In this document: positions 1-10,330 of the stretch, one piece after another
Layout: each line of letters begins with the position of its first letter
Numbering within the stretch: the stretch's first letter is position 1
Source: Catonia carolina
Lineage: Eukaryota > Arthropoda > Insecta > Hemiptera > Achilidae
Direction: 5' to 3'
NCBI GenBank assembly: GCA_035578175.1
Contig: JAQMRL010000001.1
Location: forward strand, 437,756,639-437,820,638
DNA length: 64,000 bases
Notes under the pieces: model-generated
Told to the model about the DNA's origin: nothing
Databases searched by the model: none
The model's input: only the letters and a program-made list of their open reading frames with translations
Program-made: the position numbers and the translations under genes

Positions 1-174
1 GATGGTTGGGGTTTAATTAACCATACTCTCTCAGGAATGGTCGGCCAGGGTCTGTACAAGACTACACCTCATTTACACGTCATACATATCATTCCCATCT
101 CATTGGGTCATGGGGTTGCTTATTGTTCTGAATTGAACAGATTGCAACGTACACATATTAAGAATTAAAAAAAA
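1..174 (+). mobile_element. SINE-A, 3' part (cut by window edge)
   Basis: This is the 3' body and poly(A) tail of a repeat seen about a dozen times in the window. It runs from the TTGATGGTTGGGGTT-type body through ATTGCAACGTACACA to an A-rich end. The tRNA-like head lies outside the window. Confidence 0.9.
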
Positions 175-1206
175 GAGTACTCCGACGTAGGCAACCAGCA
201 ATACCAGTAAGCATGCGAATTAATTAAAAATACGCACAGCATGATCAAAAACAAAAGTCCATACAACACTAATTATTCACTCTAAGCTTAATATAACAAA
301 AACACGTTCAATTCATTTGTTAGAAAATGTTTTACGAATCGAACATTAGTTTACCATTAACAACTAAAACTTTTACTATTGTTACTCTTACATTGTTATT
401 TTCCGTTTCATTATTTACTATTTTTACATTATTATTTTTTATGATTAGTGGGTTTTTATTATACTCAGTTTTGTTTTTGGTCACATTTATAATATAAGAC
501 TAATGCGCTTGAATTATAACAGGAGAGTAAACGATTCCAGTAATTCGTGGTTTATCGTTTCAGATTGTTAATTTCGTATTAAAATTAATGTATGTGACTA
601 GTTCAATACAACTGTTTGCACTTGTCCTTGTTTAACTCATTTTTAGTGTCATTAGTTATCTTTTGGTATTGTATCGGTTCGTTTCGATTTTCTTCGTAGA
701 CTGAAATTGAAAAGTTTTGTAAGCTGTGTTTTGTTAACATGCGTGATAGTGAATGTGTTGAGTTTTTGAAACATAAAATAGTAAACATTAAAAAGTAGAC
801 AAAAATTGTTTTGTTAGGTAAATGTAATGGTTAAAATAATTTATTAAGTTGTCGCTTTCTGAAACTACAATAATTACAAGTAATCTGAACGGAATAATTG
901 AAAATACTTAAAGGATAATGTTTATTTTAGCTGGATGTAGATATTTTAATGATGGAACGTAGTGCAAAATAATTGTCCGGTGGTGAGGTAGATACGCGCC
1001 AACTAGTATAAAACTTTCGTTTACAACCTATAGGTGCTTGCCTCGCGCGGAGTACCCTTACAGTAGATGGACTTTAGTTAATGGCTTATTTAACAAACAC
1101 ATTACTACGTCATTTAAGTTGATTATTATTAAAGAAAATGAAGTTTCCATTGTTAAGTTATTCTTCTTTTTATCGACAAGTTTTAGGCGCACAACTTATT
1201 ACAATA
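175..1206. other. AT-rich, nothing recognised
   Basis: I see no long ORF, no terminal repeats and no match to the other repeat families of the window. Short ORFs of 60-78 codons here have no recognisable motif. Confidence 0.5.
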
Positions 1207-1407
1207 TCAAATTCCCATGATCATTCTTCTATATTTTTCTTGGTCTTCCCAAGCTCCGCCCCCGCCTCCCACCAATTGGGTTATACCCTCAGTCACCTTG
1301 GAAATTTGATCTGTATTCATCCTTCCAACATGCGTCAACCACTGTCTTCTGCAACCGTCATCTTTTTCCACTAATGAAAATCCACCAACAACGTTTTTTA
1401 TTACCAT
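1207..1407 (-). pseudogene. LINE reverse-transcriptase C-terminal relic
   Basis: A 66-codon frame on the minus strand reads like the extreme C-terminal region of insect LINE ORF2, with an RRQWLTHVGRM-type motif followed by a degraded glycine/proline-rich segment where such proteins carry GRPRKRW. It is short and isolated, so it is a dead fragment. The clade cannot be resolved by eye. Confidence 0.5.
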
Positions 1408-1795
1408 TGGTTGCTAGTCCGGGATCCCTTCTTACAAGTGAGGTGAAAGGAAGAGAGGAGGAGGGGCAGGAGGAGTAAAAACCGCGTTAGAAAAATCTGG
1501 GTCCTTTTGACCCGGATGGTACCATCCAGTAAGGATTCCTCTCTGAGGTTACAGGTGAAAACCGGTCTACGGTCAGAAAATCAGAATTGGAAATCTCCCA
1601 ATGGCTTCGTGAGCGGATTAACCTACGAGTTGGGTCTCTGAAAGAAACCAAGGGCCCGTCCATAGACTCTAAGGTGGCAGCCTCATAAATGGTCTTAACG
1701 GCAACTAGGTCATGCCCTGTTCGAGGAATCTTTACCCACTTTTAACCATCCAGAAAATAGTCGGAGCGGAATTTTCGGTAAAGCACTGGAAATAT
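1408..1795. other. GC-richer block, possible LINE 5' region
   Basis: Base composition rises sharply against the AT-rich surroundings, and the block directly abuts a minus-strand LINE C-terminal relic. The same order (LINE 3' ORF end joined to a GC-rich block) occurs at 61671-62421, where TSDs show it is one element. By analogy this may be a 5' UTR joined to a 3' end by internal deletion. No TSD was found here. Confidence 0.3.
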
Positions 1796-2140
1796 CGTCA
1801 AAGAAATAAGGAATTTGGAATATCGGGAAAGCTGTTAAGTTTTTTAAATAATTTTTTTACAATTTACCGTGTAAAAATAAAATAAACAATTTTTTGTTCA
1901 GCCGAAGAATATTGCTGGAAAATTGTTAACACTTTAAAACCCACTAATACTGTTGTTCCTCGTAAAAATGTAAGGTACATAAAAAATACAACTTAATATT
2001 TTTTTTTTTTGGCTTTTATTTGTTGTTATCGGGAACTGTATATTTTGACAACTACCCAATTTGATCGCTGTATTTTTGAAGTGAATTGGCATGAGTTTGT
2101 TTGAACAGGGACTCCCAGTAGACTTTGTTCATGGATGGCT

Positions 2141-2217
2141 GTCAGCTGGTCACCATACAAAGTCGTTTGCCCAACCAGCGTTACTTAACAAATAATAACG
2201 ACTTTCTACCAGCTGAC
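2141..2217. repeat. Imperfect hairpin
   Basis: GTCAGCTGGT plus AAAGTCGTT on the left pairs with AACGACTTT plus ACCAGCTGAC on the right. There is an uneven internal bulge and a loop of about 29 bases. It could be a tiny MITE or a hairpin transcript; nothing decides between them. Confidence 0.45.
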
Positions 2218-2472
2218 TGACTGGGCTGGCCCGGAGGCCAATTTAATATTTGAAATAATAAGTGGACCTTTTATACAGGCAATTGTTTAGAGAACGATAA
2301 AATAGACATTAATGAAAATGTTTTAGCATTTCATAATATGTACTTCTTATATCTTTGACCCGAGGAAAATTAACTTACTTCTTGTCTTAAGTCGAAAATC
2401 TACCCTGATATTTCTTCAATCTTCCAGAATGCTACAACCAAAGGGATACTTACAAAAAATATTATTACTTTG

Positions 2473-2861
2473 TTGTGTTGTTTAGGTCAACAGCCGAAAG
2501 GCAGGCTTGAACCTCTAGAGGTTTTACAAAGTAAAAACGAGGAGTAAGGTGGTTTACCATTGCCTTTCTCACTGAGTTGAACTTATCAGCATGCCAGGTT
2601 CTCCGAAAAGCACTCACTTTCCACCCTGCAAATGACACCTTCACTTCATTCACCACAGGGTCTGGCTGCATAGTGAAATTCATTACTCTCAGAGAAGATA
2701 ACTCTGACTAGTGTCTTTTACACCTTTACCTCTTCTGTTCTTAAATAGTTTAGTCATATAAGTGGCTAACTATGTGATAAGAAACAGAACTATTTTTTTA
2801 GCCCTGGACCAAACAGATAGAGTGCAATTAAAATAACACTCCACCTGCCCGTTTTGGGCAT
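2473..2861 (-). mobile_element. CAA-SINE copy 1, with TSD
   Basis: This is a full copy of the ~390-400 bp retroposon whose sense strand starts near CCCATAACAGACAGGTGGAG and ends in repeated CAA (seen here as TTGTGTTGTTTAGG). A 13-bp direct repeat, TATTATTACTTTG, at 2460-2472 and 2862-2874 is its target-site duplication, which supports LINE-type retroposition. A 72-codon ORF inside (2465-2683, minus) recurs in other copies. Confidence 0.9.
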
Positions 2862-2874
2862 TATTATTACTTTG

Positions 2875-3445
2875 ATAAAACTAAATAAGTGCAATTAAAT
2901 TAAAATATACACATTCCTTAATTTATTTCTAAGTAAATTACAATATTTTTTAACATAAAGGGATTAAAATGCCCTTGAAAAATCAGAGGTAATTACTCAT
3001 TCAAAAAGAATCCGGGAATAACAAAAAATAACAAATAACAAGGCGTACTTACAAATTAATTTTCTTTTGATAGGCCCTATAATTAAAATTTTATTTTTAA
3101 TAAATATCTGTTATTTTATTTTAAATAAATGAAGTGATTGTCTAAAAGAAGATTGATAATGAACGTAGTTGCCTATTTAATTTTACGTTCGTTCACAATA
3201 AATTCAAAAATTAAAATGATAACATATTTTATTTATAGTTAACTTCTGTATTATATGGAGTACATGCCAGATTTTTAAATACATATAATCAACATAAAAT
3301 ATATTGAGTTTTTTTTAAGAATAAAAAAACCCAGCTATATATTTTAGTAATAGATCAAAGTCGATTGATTAACCGGTTGAAAGGTCATATCTCGAAAGAT
3401 CGTCGTTTTTATCAAATACAATGTACACCACACTTAATACAGAAC
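2875..3445. other. AT-rich, nothing recognised
   Basis: Low-complexity A/T sequence. A 64-codon minus-strand frame at 3369-3563 overlaps the HINE end and contains no recognisable domain. Confidence 0.5.
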
Positions 3446-4222
3446 AAAAATCTGGTGTGAAACACTCACACAACTTTCTCTTGCCAATCCAAATAATTAA
3501 CAATAAACCTAACATTAGTAATAAAATATTAGAAATAAACAAAAAACTAACCTCAAAAAACATAACCTAATTTTAATCATGAGTGAATGACGCAAAATGA
3601 AAATCGAACTCAGTTTGGCTTAAAAAAACGGAAAATCACTCTTTCGCGCTAAACTAGGCTCTGTAGAGAAAAATTTTTCAAATAAAAGTTGTAGATCTCT
3701 TAATTTTCTATAAATTTTATTATATACACTTTTGTCGTAAAGTGAATACTAAGGCCGAAATCTAAAAAAAATCGATTTTTCACACGTTTTCGTGAGAAAA
3801 AACAGAAAATTGCTAGTTACTGCTAAACTAAGCGTTATACAAAAAAATGTTTGAAATAAAAGTTGTAGAATTTTAAATTTTCTACTACTTTTATTATATA
3901 ATTTTTTCTCTAAGTTGCATATTAAAGCCGTAATCTTAAAAAAACTATGTTTTTACTTGAAAACAGCCTCACCCAGAATTTCAGCAAACATAACTCTTAC
4001 CCTATCTTGTAGAGAATATAAAATTGAGTAAACCAGGCGATTTTTAAAAAAATCGTAGGACCAGTTTTTGAGAAAATCGCAAAAAAGTGAAAAATTACAC
4101 GAATAGACTACTACATCCGGTTGACCGATTTTGATGAAAATGTTCGTGTCGGGTTCGGTAATGGTATGTAACTTAAGTTTCAAGTTTCAAGTTCGTACGA
4201 TGTTCCGTTCTTGAGATATTGT

Positions 4223-4280
<58 letters not shown>

Positions 4281-4411
4281 CAATCGCTAAAAACATGTTT
4301 TTTGGGTTCAGGGGGTCTGAAAACGTATAGATCCGGTGAAAACTCGATTTCTTAAAATCGACATGAAAACAATACTTTCCTTCCTATATATTCATATAGG
4401 CAAGAGAAAGT
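3446..4411 (-). mobile_element. HINE copy (non-autonomous Helentron-like)
   Basis: Complete copy. On the minus strand it starts ACTTTCTCTTGCC, carries a GT/CA tract about 130 bases in, and ends with GGCAAGAGAAAGT, then the stem-loop GTGTGAGTGTTTCACAC and CAGATTTTT. The inverted repeat is terminal at one end but about 27 bases internal at the other, the asymmetric layout of Helentron-associated elements. The rolling-circle assignment is inference; membership of the family is direct. Confidence 0.85.
4224..4277. repeat. (AC)n microsatellite inside HINE
   Basis: About 26 AC units. The tract sits at the same place in every long HINE copy and differs in length between copies, so it travels with the element and expands afterwards. 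Confidence 0.95.
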
Positions 4412-4429
4412 AATATGAAATATATTATA

Positions 4430-5262
4430 CAGGGTGATTCATGAAGAAATACAGAAACTTTGGGAGCCCATTGTACATGTAAAAATAATGAAAAAAGTTT
4501 ATATAAACATGGGTCCGGAAATGCTTCGTTACCGAGTTACGGCTAGCGAAAGATTTCGCCCGGATTTCAGCTCACCAGGTGAAATGAGGTCTTCCTGAAA
4601 TTCTGGTAAGGTAGATTAAGAGGCGAATTCAATCGTTTCTTATGGTTTTTGGCCTGATAAATTGAATAAAACAGGCCCCAGAACTGTAAGTTAAATAGTT
4701 TTTGAGAAAACCAGTGTCAAATGCAAAAAATGGAGTGAAAAAGACACATTTTTTCATCTTAGTTTTCCGGTTAATTTTACTTTGTACACTTATGAATAAA
4801 AGTTCATTTAATCAAAAATCTATTCGCTTTCTGTGTACTTAATTTACACCGGTTTGTTCAGAATAAAATTTTCTACATGTTTTATTCAAAAATTTTAACT
4901 GATTTTTGGTGAAATAACAAAGTTATTCATGCCCAAAGATGAAAAAATGGTTTTTCACTTCATTTTTTGCATTTGATACGGGTTTTCTTAAAAACTATTT
5001 AACTTACAGTTCTGGGACCTATTTTATTCAATTTATCAGATCAAAAACCATAAGAAATGATTGAATTCGCCCCTTAATCTACCTTACCAGAATTCCAGGA
5101 AGACCTCATTTCACCTGGCGAGCTGAAATCCGTGCGAAACTTTCGCTAGCCGTAACTCGGAAACGAAGCATTTCCGGACCCATGTTTATATAAACTTTTT
5201 TCATTATTTTTACATGTACAATGAGCTCCTAAAGTTTCTGCATATCTTCGTGAATCACCCTG
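4430..5262. mobile_element. Long-palindrome MITE, TA target site
   Basis: The 833-bp element begins CAGGGTGATTCATGAAG and ends CTTCGTGAATCACCCTG, flanked by TA on both sides (4428-4429, 5263-5264). Nearly the whole element is two inverted arms of about 400 bp that remain about 90% alike by eye. TA duplication and CAGGG termini suggest a Tc1/mariner-superfamily MITE. It has no coding capacity. Confidence 0.85.
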
Positions 5263-5264
5263 TA

Positions 5265-5825
5265 TGAGTAGGTTACATAAAAACATGTTTTGTATGCCTG
5301 CCTGTTGTTTTAGAGGACGCTTCACATCAGAGTAACTCTCACTCAATTTCTATTAATGAATTATGGCGTACGATAGAATCTTTAAGGTGTCAGCGCTAGA
5401 AAACTTTCTCGAATTAGAGTTACAGAATTTATAGTAATTATTATAATATTGCTATTAATATTTTTCACGTTTGGCTTACTAGGTGGGCTATTAACTCTTT
5501 ATAAGTCTTTGGTAAGTATACTACCACTGCCAATAAGGTCGATTTTATTTAAGAATAAGCTATGCAGTTGAACTTTATTGGCATTTTATGGAGTTATAGG
5601 ATGTTCTCCGGTAAGTAGGCTATCCGAATTTTGAAATTAGCGCGCAGCGACCATTTACTTCGTAAGTTGCACGAATGTGATAAGGATTCATACCAGCGTA
5701 CGCTATCGTGTTTTGTTGTTACTTTTGTACAGTGCTTGGAAAATTCTAGTTTTTTTTACGAGAAAGCAAGCATTCATGCTAATATAATGTTATGATAAGT
5801 TATTCTACACATTTTTTTTGTTATA
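5265..5825. other. No recognised feature
   Basis: Spacer between the palindromic MITE and the DD41D mariner. No ORF of interest, and no terminal or tandem repeats seen. Confidence 0.5.
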
Positions 5826-5827
5826 TA

Positions 5828-7187
5828 ACGGGTGATTCAAAAAGAGCGCCGGTTTTGATATATAAAATTAAGAGATTTATTTTATTGAAAAACTGAAAAT
5901 AAATACATCAACAAGTTCATCTTTCCTTCCGATTTTATGTATGAAAAATTATGTCATGAATGTGTCCTCCTCTACTGCGCTGGCACGCATCAACTCTGTC
6001 CATGAAACTGGATATTACTGCACGACAAGTTTCGACTTCCATTTGCCCGATAACCCGTCGAATTTCCTCCTTCAAGTCATTGATGTTTCGGGGTTTATTG
6101 GCATACACCAATGACTTCAGATGACCCCAAAGAGGAAAGTCGCAAGGCGTCAAGTCACACGACCTTGATAGCCATTGATGGTCGGAATTACGAGAAATGA
6201 TGCGATCCTGGAACCGTTCACGGAGCAACAACATTGTTTCTCGTGCAGCGTGACAGGTGGCACCATCCTGCTGAAACCACAACTCGTCAATGTCCGTTCC
6301 ATCCAAATGACGCCACAAAAACTCCCTAATCATCGTACGGTATCGGTCTCCATTTACTGTCACGGCTTGTCCTTCTTGATTTTCAAAAAAGTAAGGGCCG
6401 ATGACACCGCCCGACCAAAAGCCGCACCAAACTGTCACTCGCTGTGCATACATTTCCCTTTCATTAACCACGCAAGGGTTTTCTAAACCCCACATACGGC
6501 AGTTCTGTTTATTAACAAAACCGTTTAAGTGGAAGTGCGCCTCATCACTGAAAATGATTTTGTTTGCGAAGGTGTCATCATCCTGCCGTTTTCTCAATAC
6601 CCAGTCAACAAACTGTCGTCTCTTCTGGTGGTCTGCCACTTTCAAATGTTGCGTCAACTGAATTTTATACGGGTGATATTGGAGATCGTACCGAAGAATT
6701 CTCCGTACAGAAGAACATCTTAAACCCAATTGTTGAGAACGGCGACGTATTGATTTTGCTGGGCTAACAGCCACACTGTCACGAACCAACGCAACGTTCT
6801 GCTCAGTTTGGCCAGAACGACGACGTCCAGAACTTTTAAGGTCGACTGTTGAACCCGTCTCAAAAAACTTTTTCATGAGCCTGCGAACTGTTGACTCATT
6901 CGGTGCTTCATTACGTCCTAGAGTACCGCGAAGTCGCCTGACAGTAGCCGCATAACTCTCTCCACTCTGGTAAAATGTTTTGACGATTAACAATCGTTGC
7001 GCAATAGTAAACTTCTCCGTGGTTAGACACAGACTGCGAGAGTACTACACTGCGAACAAGAGAAACTACAACTGAATCGTCAATCGGAATGTTCTCCAAA
7101 ATAGAAATGTGGTCAAACAATGTTCCCAACCGATAAACAAAAATTTACCAGCCGTTTAAAAACCGGCGCTCTTTTTGAATCACCCTT
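5828..7187 (-). mobile_element. DD41D Tc1/mariner-type transposon
   Basis: Terminal inverted repeats of at least 27 bp, GGGTGATTCAAAAAGAGCGC inward to CCGGTTTT, lie at 5830-5856 and 7159-7185 and are essentially identical. TA dinucleotides flank both ends (5826-5827, 7188-7189). The 1360-bp element contains one long transposase frame. It looks the youngest and most complete DNA transposon in the window. Confidence 0.9.
5935..6993 (-). CDS. DD41D mariner transposase, start codon apparently lost
   Basis: Cut-and-paste transposase of the IS630/Tc1/mariner superfamily, acting in the nucleus on its own TIRs. The 352-codon frame is unbroken. An N-terminal helix-turn-helix region (about residues 5-60, with ESTVRRLMKKF) is followed by a GRRRSG hook and the catalytic domain. 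First Asp is in IIFSDEAHFHL, second in WFQQDGATCH, third in LTPCDFPLWG. The second and third are separated by 41 residues, the spacing of the DD41D (rosa-type) lineage. The frame continues upstream of 6993 through EKFTIAQRL, but the expected initiator is ACG (7020-7018) and no in-frame ATG precedes it before a stop. The copy is therefore probably inactive although the rest looks intact. Confidence 0.85.
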   Translation of the reverse strand: MLIVKTFYQSGESYAATVRRLRGTLGRNEAPNESTVRRLMKKFFETGSTVDLKSSGRRRSGQTEQNVALVRDSVAVSPAKSIRRRSQQLGLRCSSVRRILRYDLQYHPYKIQLTQHLKVADHQKRRQFVDWVLRKRQDDDTFANKIIFSDEAHFHLNGFVNKQNCRMWGLENPCVVNEREMYAQRVTVWCGFWSGGVIGPYFFENQEGQAVTVNGDRYRTMIREFLWRHLDGTDIDELWFQQDGATCHAARETMLLLRERFQDRIISRNSDHQWLSRSCDLTPCDFPLWGHLKSLVYANKPRNINDLKEEIRRVIGQMEVETCRAVISSFMDRVDACQRSRGGHIHDIIFHT

Positions 7188-7391
7188 TACTAGTACTACA
7201 AGTTGTTTTAATAAGCATTCGGACCACTAAACATTATGTGATTACCATTTTAATAAACGTTCCTTGGTAAGTTTACTTACCAGGGCTTAATATCAAAACA
7301 AAGAAATATCTTACTGTTCTAGCACTAAAAATACATTATTCAAGTCTCTGTAAAGCAAAATAATATTTTACAACATATAATATAATTTCCC

Positions 7392-7417
7392 CGTAGTACT
7401 GCCCTATAAAGGGTTAA
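7392..7417. mobile_element. One end of a TTAA-target element
   Basis: GCCCTATAAAGGG followed by TTAA matches, as reverse complement, the left terminus of the TTAA-flanked element at 46374. Only this end is visible; the fold-back mariner begins immediately after the TTAA. Confidence 0.5.
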
Positions 7418-7717
7418 ATAACGAGACTGACGTTGTAAAAAATTTTATTTTTATTTTATACATAATCACTTATAGTCACCTTCAATATACACTCCTTCTC
7501 TATCCCTACAACGCTCCATACGAATTTTCTATTGTTGGAAACAGTTTGGAAGTCATCTTCTGTCAGCTCCTTCAGGACACGTAGGCCTACCGCTCAAAAC
7601 TGTTTGAAATGAAGCTCGCAAAAATGTTTGTACTGACACTTTGTACGCGATTGAAAATTACCCAAATTTTTGGAAACGATAATAAAATGTGATGAAACGT
7701 AGTTTTTTACTTATGAT

Positions 7718-8281
7718 TTGGAAACGAAGCGCCAATCCATGCACTGGAAGAGCCGAACTTTGCCGAGAGCCAAAAAAGCTCGAATGAGCAAGTCAAAATT
7801 TAAAGCAATGATGATTGTTTTTTTTTGTATTCATGGGATTGTGTACCTTCACTGGGTTCCTGAAGGTCAAACAATTAATCAATATTACTACCTTGAGGTA
7901 CTTTCTAAACGTTAAAGAGTAGGGGAAAAACGCCCCGAAATGTGGAAGGACAAATCATGGGTTCTCCACCAAGACAATGCGCCAGCTCATTCCGCGTTAT
8001 CTGTCAAGAGGTTCCCAGCCAAGTACAACATCTCAGTGTTAGAATATCCGCCTTATTCACCAGATCTTGCACCATGTGATTTCTTCCTGTTCCCTAAGGT
8101 GAAATCTGCATTAAAAGGGACAAGATTTGAATCTGTTAAAGCTGTAAAAGAGAAAGCGGCACGCGTCCTGAAGGAGCTGACAGAAGATGACTTTCAGCAC
8201 TGTTTCCAACAATGGAAAATTCACATGGAGCGTTTTAGGGGTACAGAAGGAAAGTTGTATGGCTCAGAGGCTTGGGTATAG
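7718..8281 (+). pseudogene. Mariner (DD34D) transposase remnant, frameshifted
   Basis: The first frame (7718-7915) holds the middle of the catalytic domain, ending near GQTINQYYYLEVL. The second (7940-8281) holds HQDNAPAH with the second Asp, YSPDLAPCDFFLFP with the third Asp 34 residues on, and the EDDFQHCFQQW tail. A small deletion around 7908 breaks the frame (the other copy reads through this point). The N-terminal DNA-binding domain and first Asp are absent. Codons after about 8253 belong to the inserted LINE. Confidence 0.9.
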
Positions 8282-8638
8282 ACGCAACGGAAAAAACTAA
8301 TGTTGGAATCGGTAGAAATGAGTTTTTTGCGAGCAGTAAAAGGATCCTCAAGGGTGGACCAAATAAGAAGTGAGGACATAAGAGAGGAACTACAGGTTGT
8401 TAGCGTATAAAGTACAAGGAAAGATGGAAGGAACATCTAAACAGAATGACGGATGGAAGAATACCGAAGCAGATGTGGGAATATAAACCACAAGGCAAAA
8501 GAGCTCTGGGTAGACCAAGGAAAAGATGGAGCTGAAGAGAGTGATGTCTGAACAGGCGAAGGCCTAAACCGTGAAGAGCAGAAGAAGAAGAAGAAAAAGA
8601 AGAAGGAGGAGGAGGAGGAGGAGGAGGAGAAGAAAGAG
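8253..8638 (+). pseudogene. LINE 3' end inserted in mariner
   Basis: It starts at LYGSEAW and continues through a degraded RT C-terminal region (AVKGSSR, RSEDIREEL, a GRPRKRW-like stretch), with several stops. It ends in an AAGAAG/GGA microsatellite tail typical of this LINE group. The site is empty in the sister mariner near 39600. It is 5'-truncated at the same YGSE-W point as copies at 34985 and about 37275. Confidence 0.75.
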
Positions 8639-8727
8639 TGTACATTGAAAGTGACAATAAGTGATTATGTATAAAATAAAAATAAAAATTTTTACAACGT
8701 CAGTCTCGTTATTTAATAGCCACATCT

Positions 8728-9099
8728 AATTTCATTCGTAGGGTTAATTTATAAAAATCTATTAACTCAAGTCGAACTCGGTGGTAAATTTAATTTATTA
8801 CACAACAAATTCAACATAATATCACCGTGAAATTACAATCTGTTTTATAATTAAAATAAAACATTAGGTATCGGTCAAAATATTAAAAATTCAAAGTAAT
8901 TTGTTGAAAGATCAAGAGTAATTTTGTCTCTTGTTTTAAAATATTTGAGTAGTAGTCCTGACTCAAATAGATTCAACGTGTGAACGACACTATATTATAA
9001 AAAAAGATTAAGGGATGGTAACATAATCAACAGGTGGATGAATAGGATTCCTTGATTAATTTAGCACCAACTTATATTATTTCTTATTAGTTAGCATTT
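8728..9099. other. AT-rich, nothing recognised
   Basis: No repeat-family match or coding signal seen. Confidence 0.5.
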
Positions 9100-9366
9100 G
9101 TTGTTTAGGTTGGCCAACCTGATCACTGCCACACAGCTTTCATGCCACGGATTCAGTTGCGTGCCCTCCTGTCGTTCTGCCTCTCTTCTTTCACGAACTG
9201 TTTAACGGTTCAGTCTTGTGTGTAGTGCGCGCCGTGTTTCTTTCTGAACGGAACTTGAATTCTTCGTTTTGGAGAAATTCCATAATATTGGATAACTAAT
9301 ACTTTAAGCAGTTGACAGTTCTTGGAATTTTTTTCATTCAAATTCTTCACAGGAAATTTTAATAAA
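9100..9366 (+). other. Possible 5' exon / promoter-proximal block
   Basis: A block clearly richer in G+C than its surroundings (for example CGTGCCCTCCTGTCG and GTGCGCGCCG), not matching any repeat family here. It ends ATAAAG followed by GTAATTTC, a fair splice donor at 9367. About 550 bases downstream, TTTTCCAG at about 9921 would be an acceptor just before an ATG. This is pattern only. Confidence 0.25.
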
Positions 9367-9925
9367 GGTAATTTCTTTTATTTAATATTTATGTTTAAAG
9401 GAATATAACCTATAAGATTATTACATATATATTTTCGTGTTATATTTTATTTCTAGAATTAAATAGTACAATATAATTTAATAGTGTAATATAAATATTT
9501 TCTATATCTTATATTAGTTTATTTTTATAGAATTCAAATTCGGTTTTACCTTTTACGTAAGTAATATTATATTCTGGAATAACCGGCGAATTATTTTAAG
9601 TGACTCAGTTTTAGTAGCTATGAATTTTACCAAAAGTTTCTGTACCAAAATTAACAATAATTTAAAACATAAAAAATTATAAGTTATAAACAATTTTTAA
9701 AAATAAAAATATCAGTAAATTTTTAATGTTTATTATTTTCGGAACATTGAATTTAGGTAGGCGTTAAGTAGTTAAAATTTAGTTAATGTTTATCAAACAT
9801 TTGCAACATAATAGAAGAATCGATAAAGAAAACTAGTTCAAATATAATTTAACTTTATGTTGACGTCTATAAAATAAACATTAAGTTCCTGAAATAAATA
9901 TTACTAAAATAGATTTTCCAGGTTC

Positions 9926-10177
9926 ATGCTGAAGGAAAGAATGACCATTGTTTACATTCGCGGTGTATTTAATACATCTTCCAGTTATGGTTCATATGAA
10001 TTTCATCCAAATTACACGTTTTTATTTATTCCATTTCGATTATCTGTATTTGTTTATATTCACGAGACATTTCGACTAGGTACTGTACCCTACACGTTCT
10101 TTTTGTATGTCATTACCGGTAAAATGATCCATTCGGCCTTTGATGTAAATCATTATCATGTAATTGCAAATTTTTAA
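9926..10177 (+). CDS. Unrecognised short ORF, possible host exon
   Basis: 83 codons beginning ATGCTGAAGG four bases after a TTTTCCAG splice-acceptor-like site. The product is hydrophobic and aromatic-rich in the middle (FLFIPFRLSVFVYI, then TFFLYVITGK), which could form one or two membrane segments. I recognise no family. It lies outside all repeats I could define. It may be a chance ORF; transcript data would decide. Confidence 0.2.
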   Translation: MLKERMTIVYIRGVFNTSSSYGSYEFHPNYTFLFIPFRLSVFVYIHETFRLGTVPYTFFLYVITGKMIHSAFDVNHYHVIANF

Positions 10178-10330
10178 GAAGTTAAACAGGAATTCGGTTC
10201 ATGGTTTCCTGTTATTTGGGAGCTCGCTTTTGAGGAAGACATAGGCCTATCTATTGTAATAAAATTTAACTACATACGTAGATTAAAACCTATCATGGTA
10301 TATGGCTTGCTATGACAGAGTGCCGCACTC

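Larger units (their letters stand above)
7414..8727 (+). mobile_element. Fold-back mariner copy 1 (DD34D), with LINE insertion
   Basis: Long inverted ends contain AATAACGAGACTGACGTTGT at the left and its complement at the right. The left arm (about 7414-7580) is an inverted copy of the transposase 3' end plus TIR, so the element has lost its real 5' half. The copy at 38815-39708 has the same rearrangement. The outermost left bases are missing. A LINE 3' fragment sits at about 8253-8638. Confidence 0.8.

Noticed and set aside
3953..4183. Recurrent 76-aa protein (KLHT...PDTNIFIKIGQP)
   Set aside because: Frame within the HINE body; interrupted or shifted in most copies, so no coding claim is made.
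6175..6767. Plus-strand ORFs of 64-103 codons
   Set aside because: Antisense shadows of the DD41D transposase.
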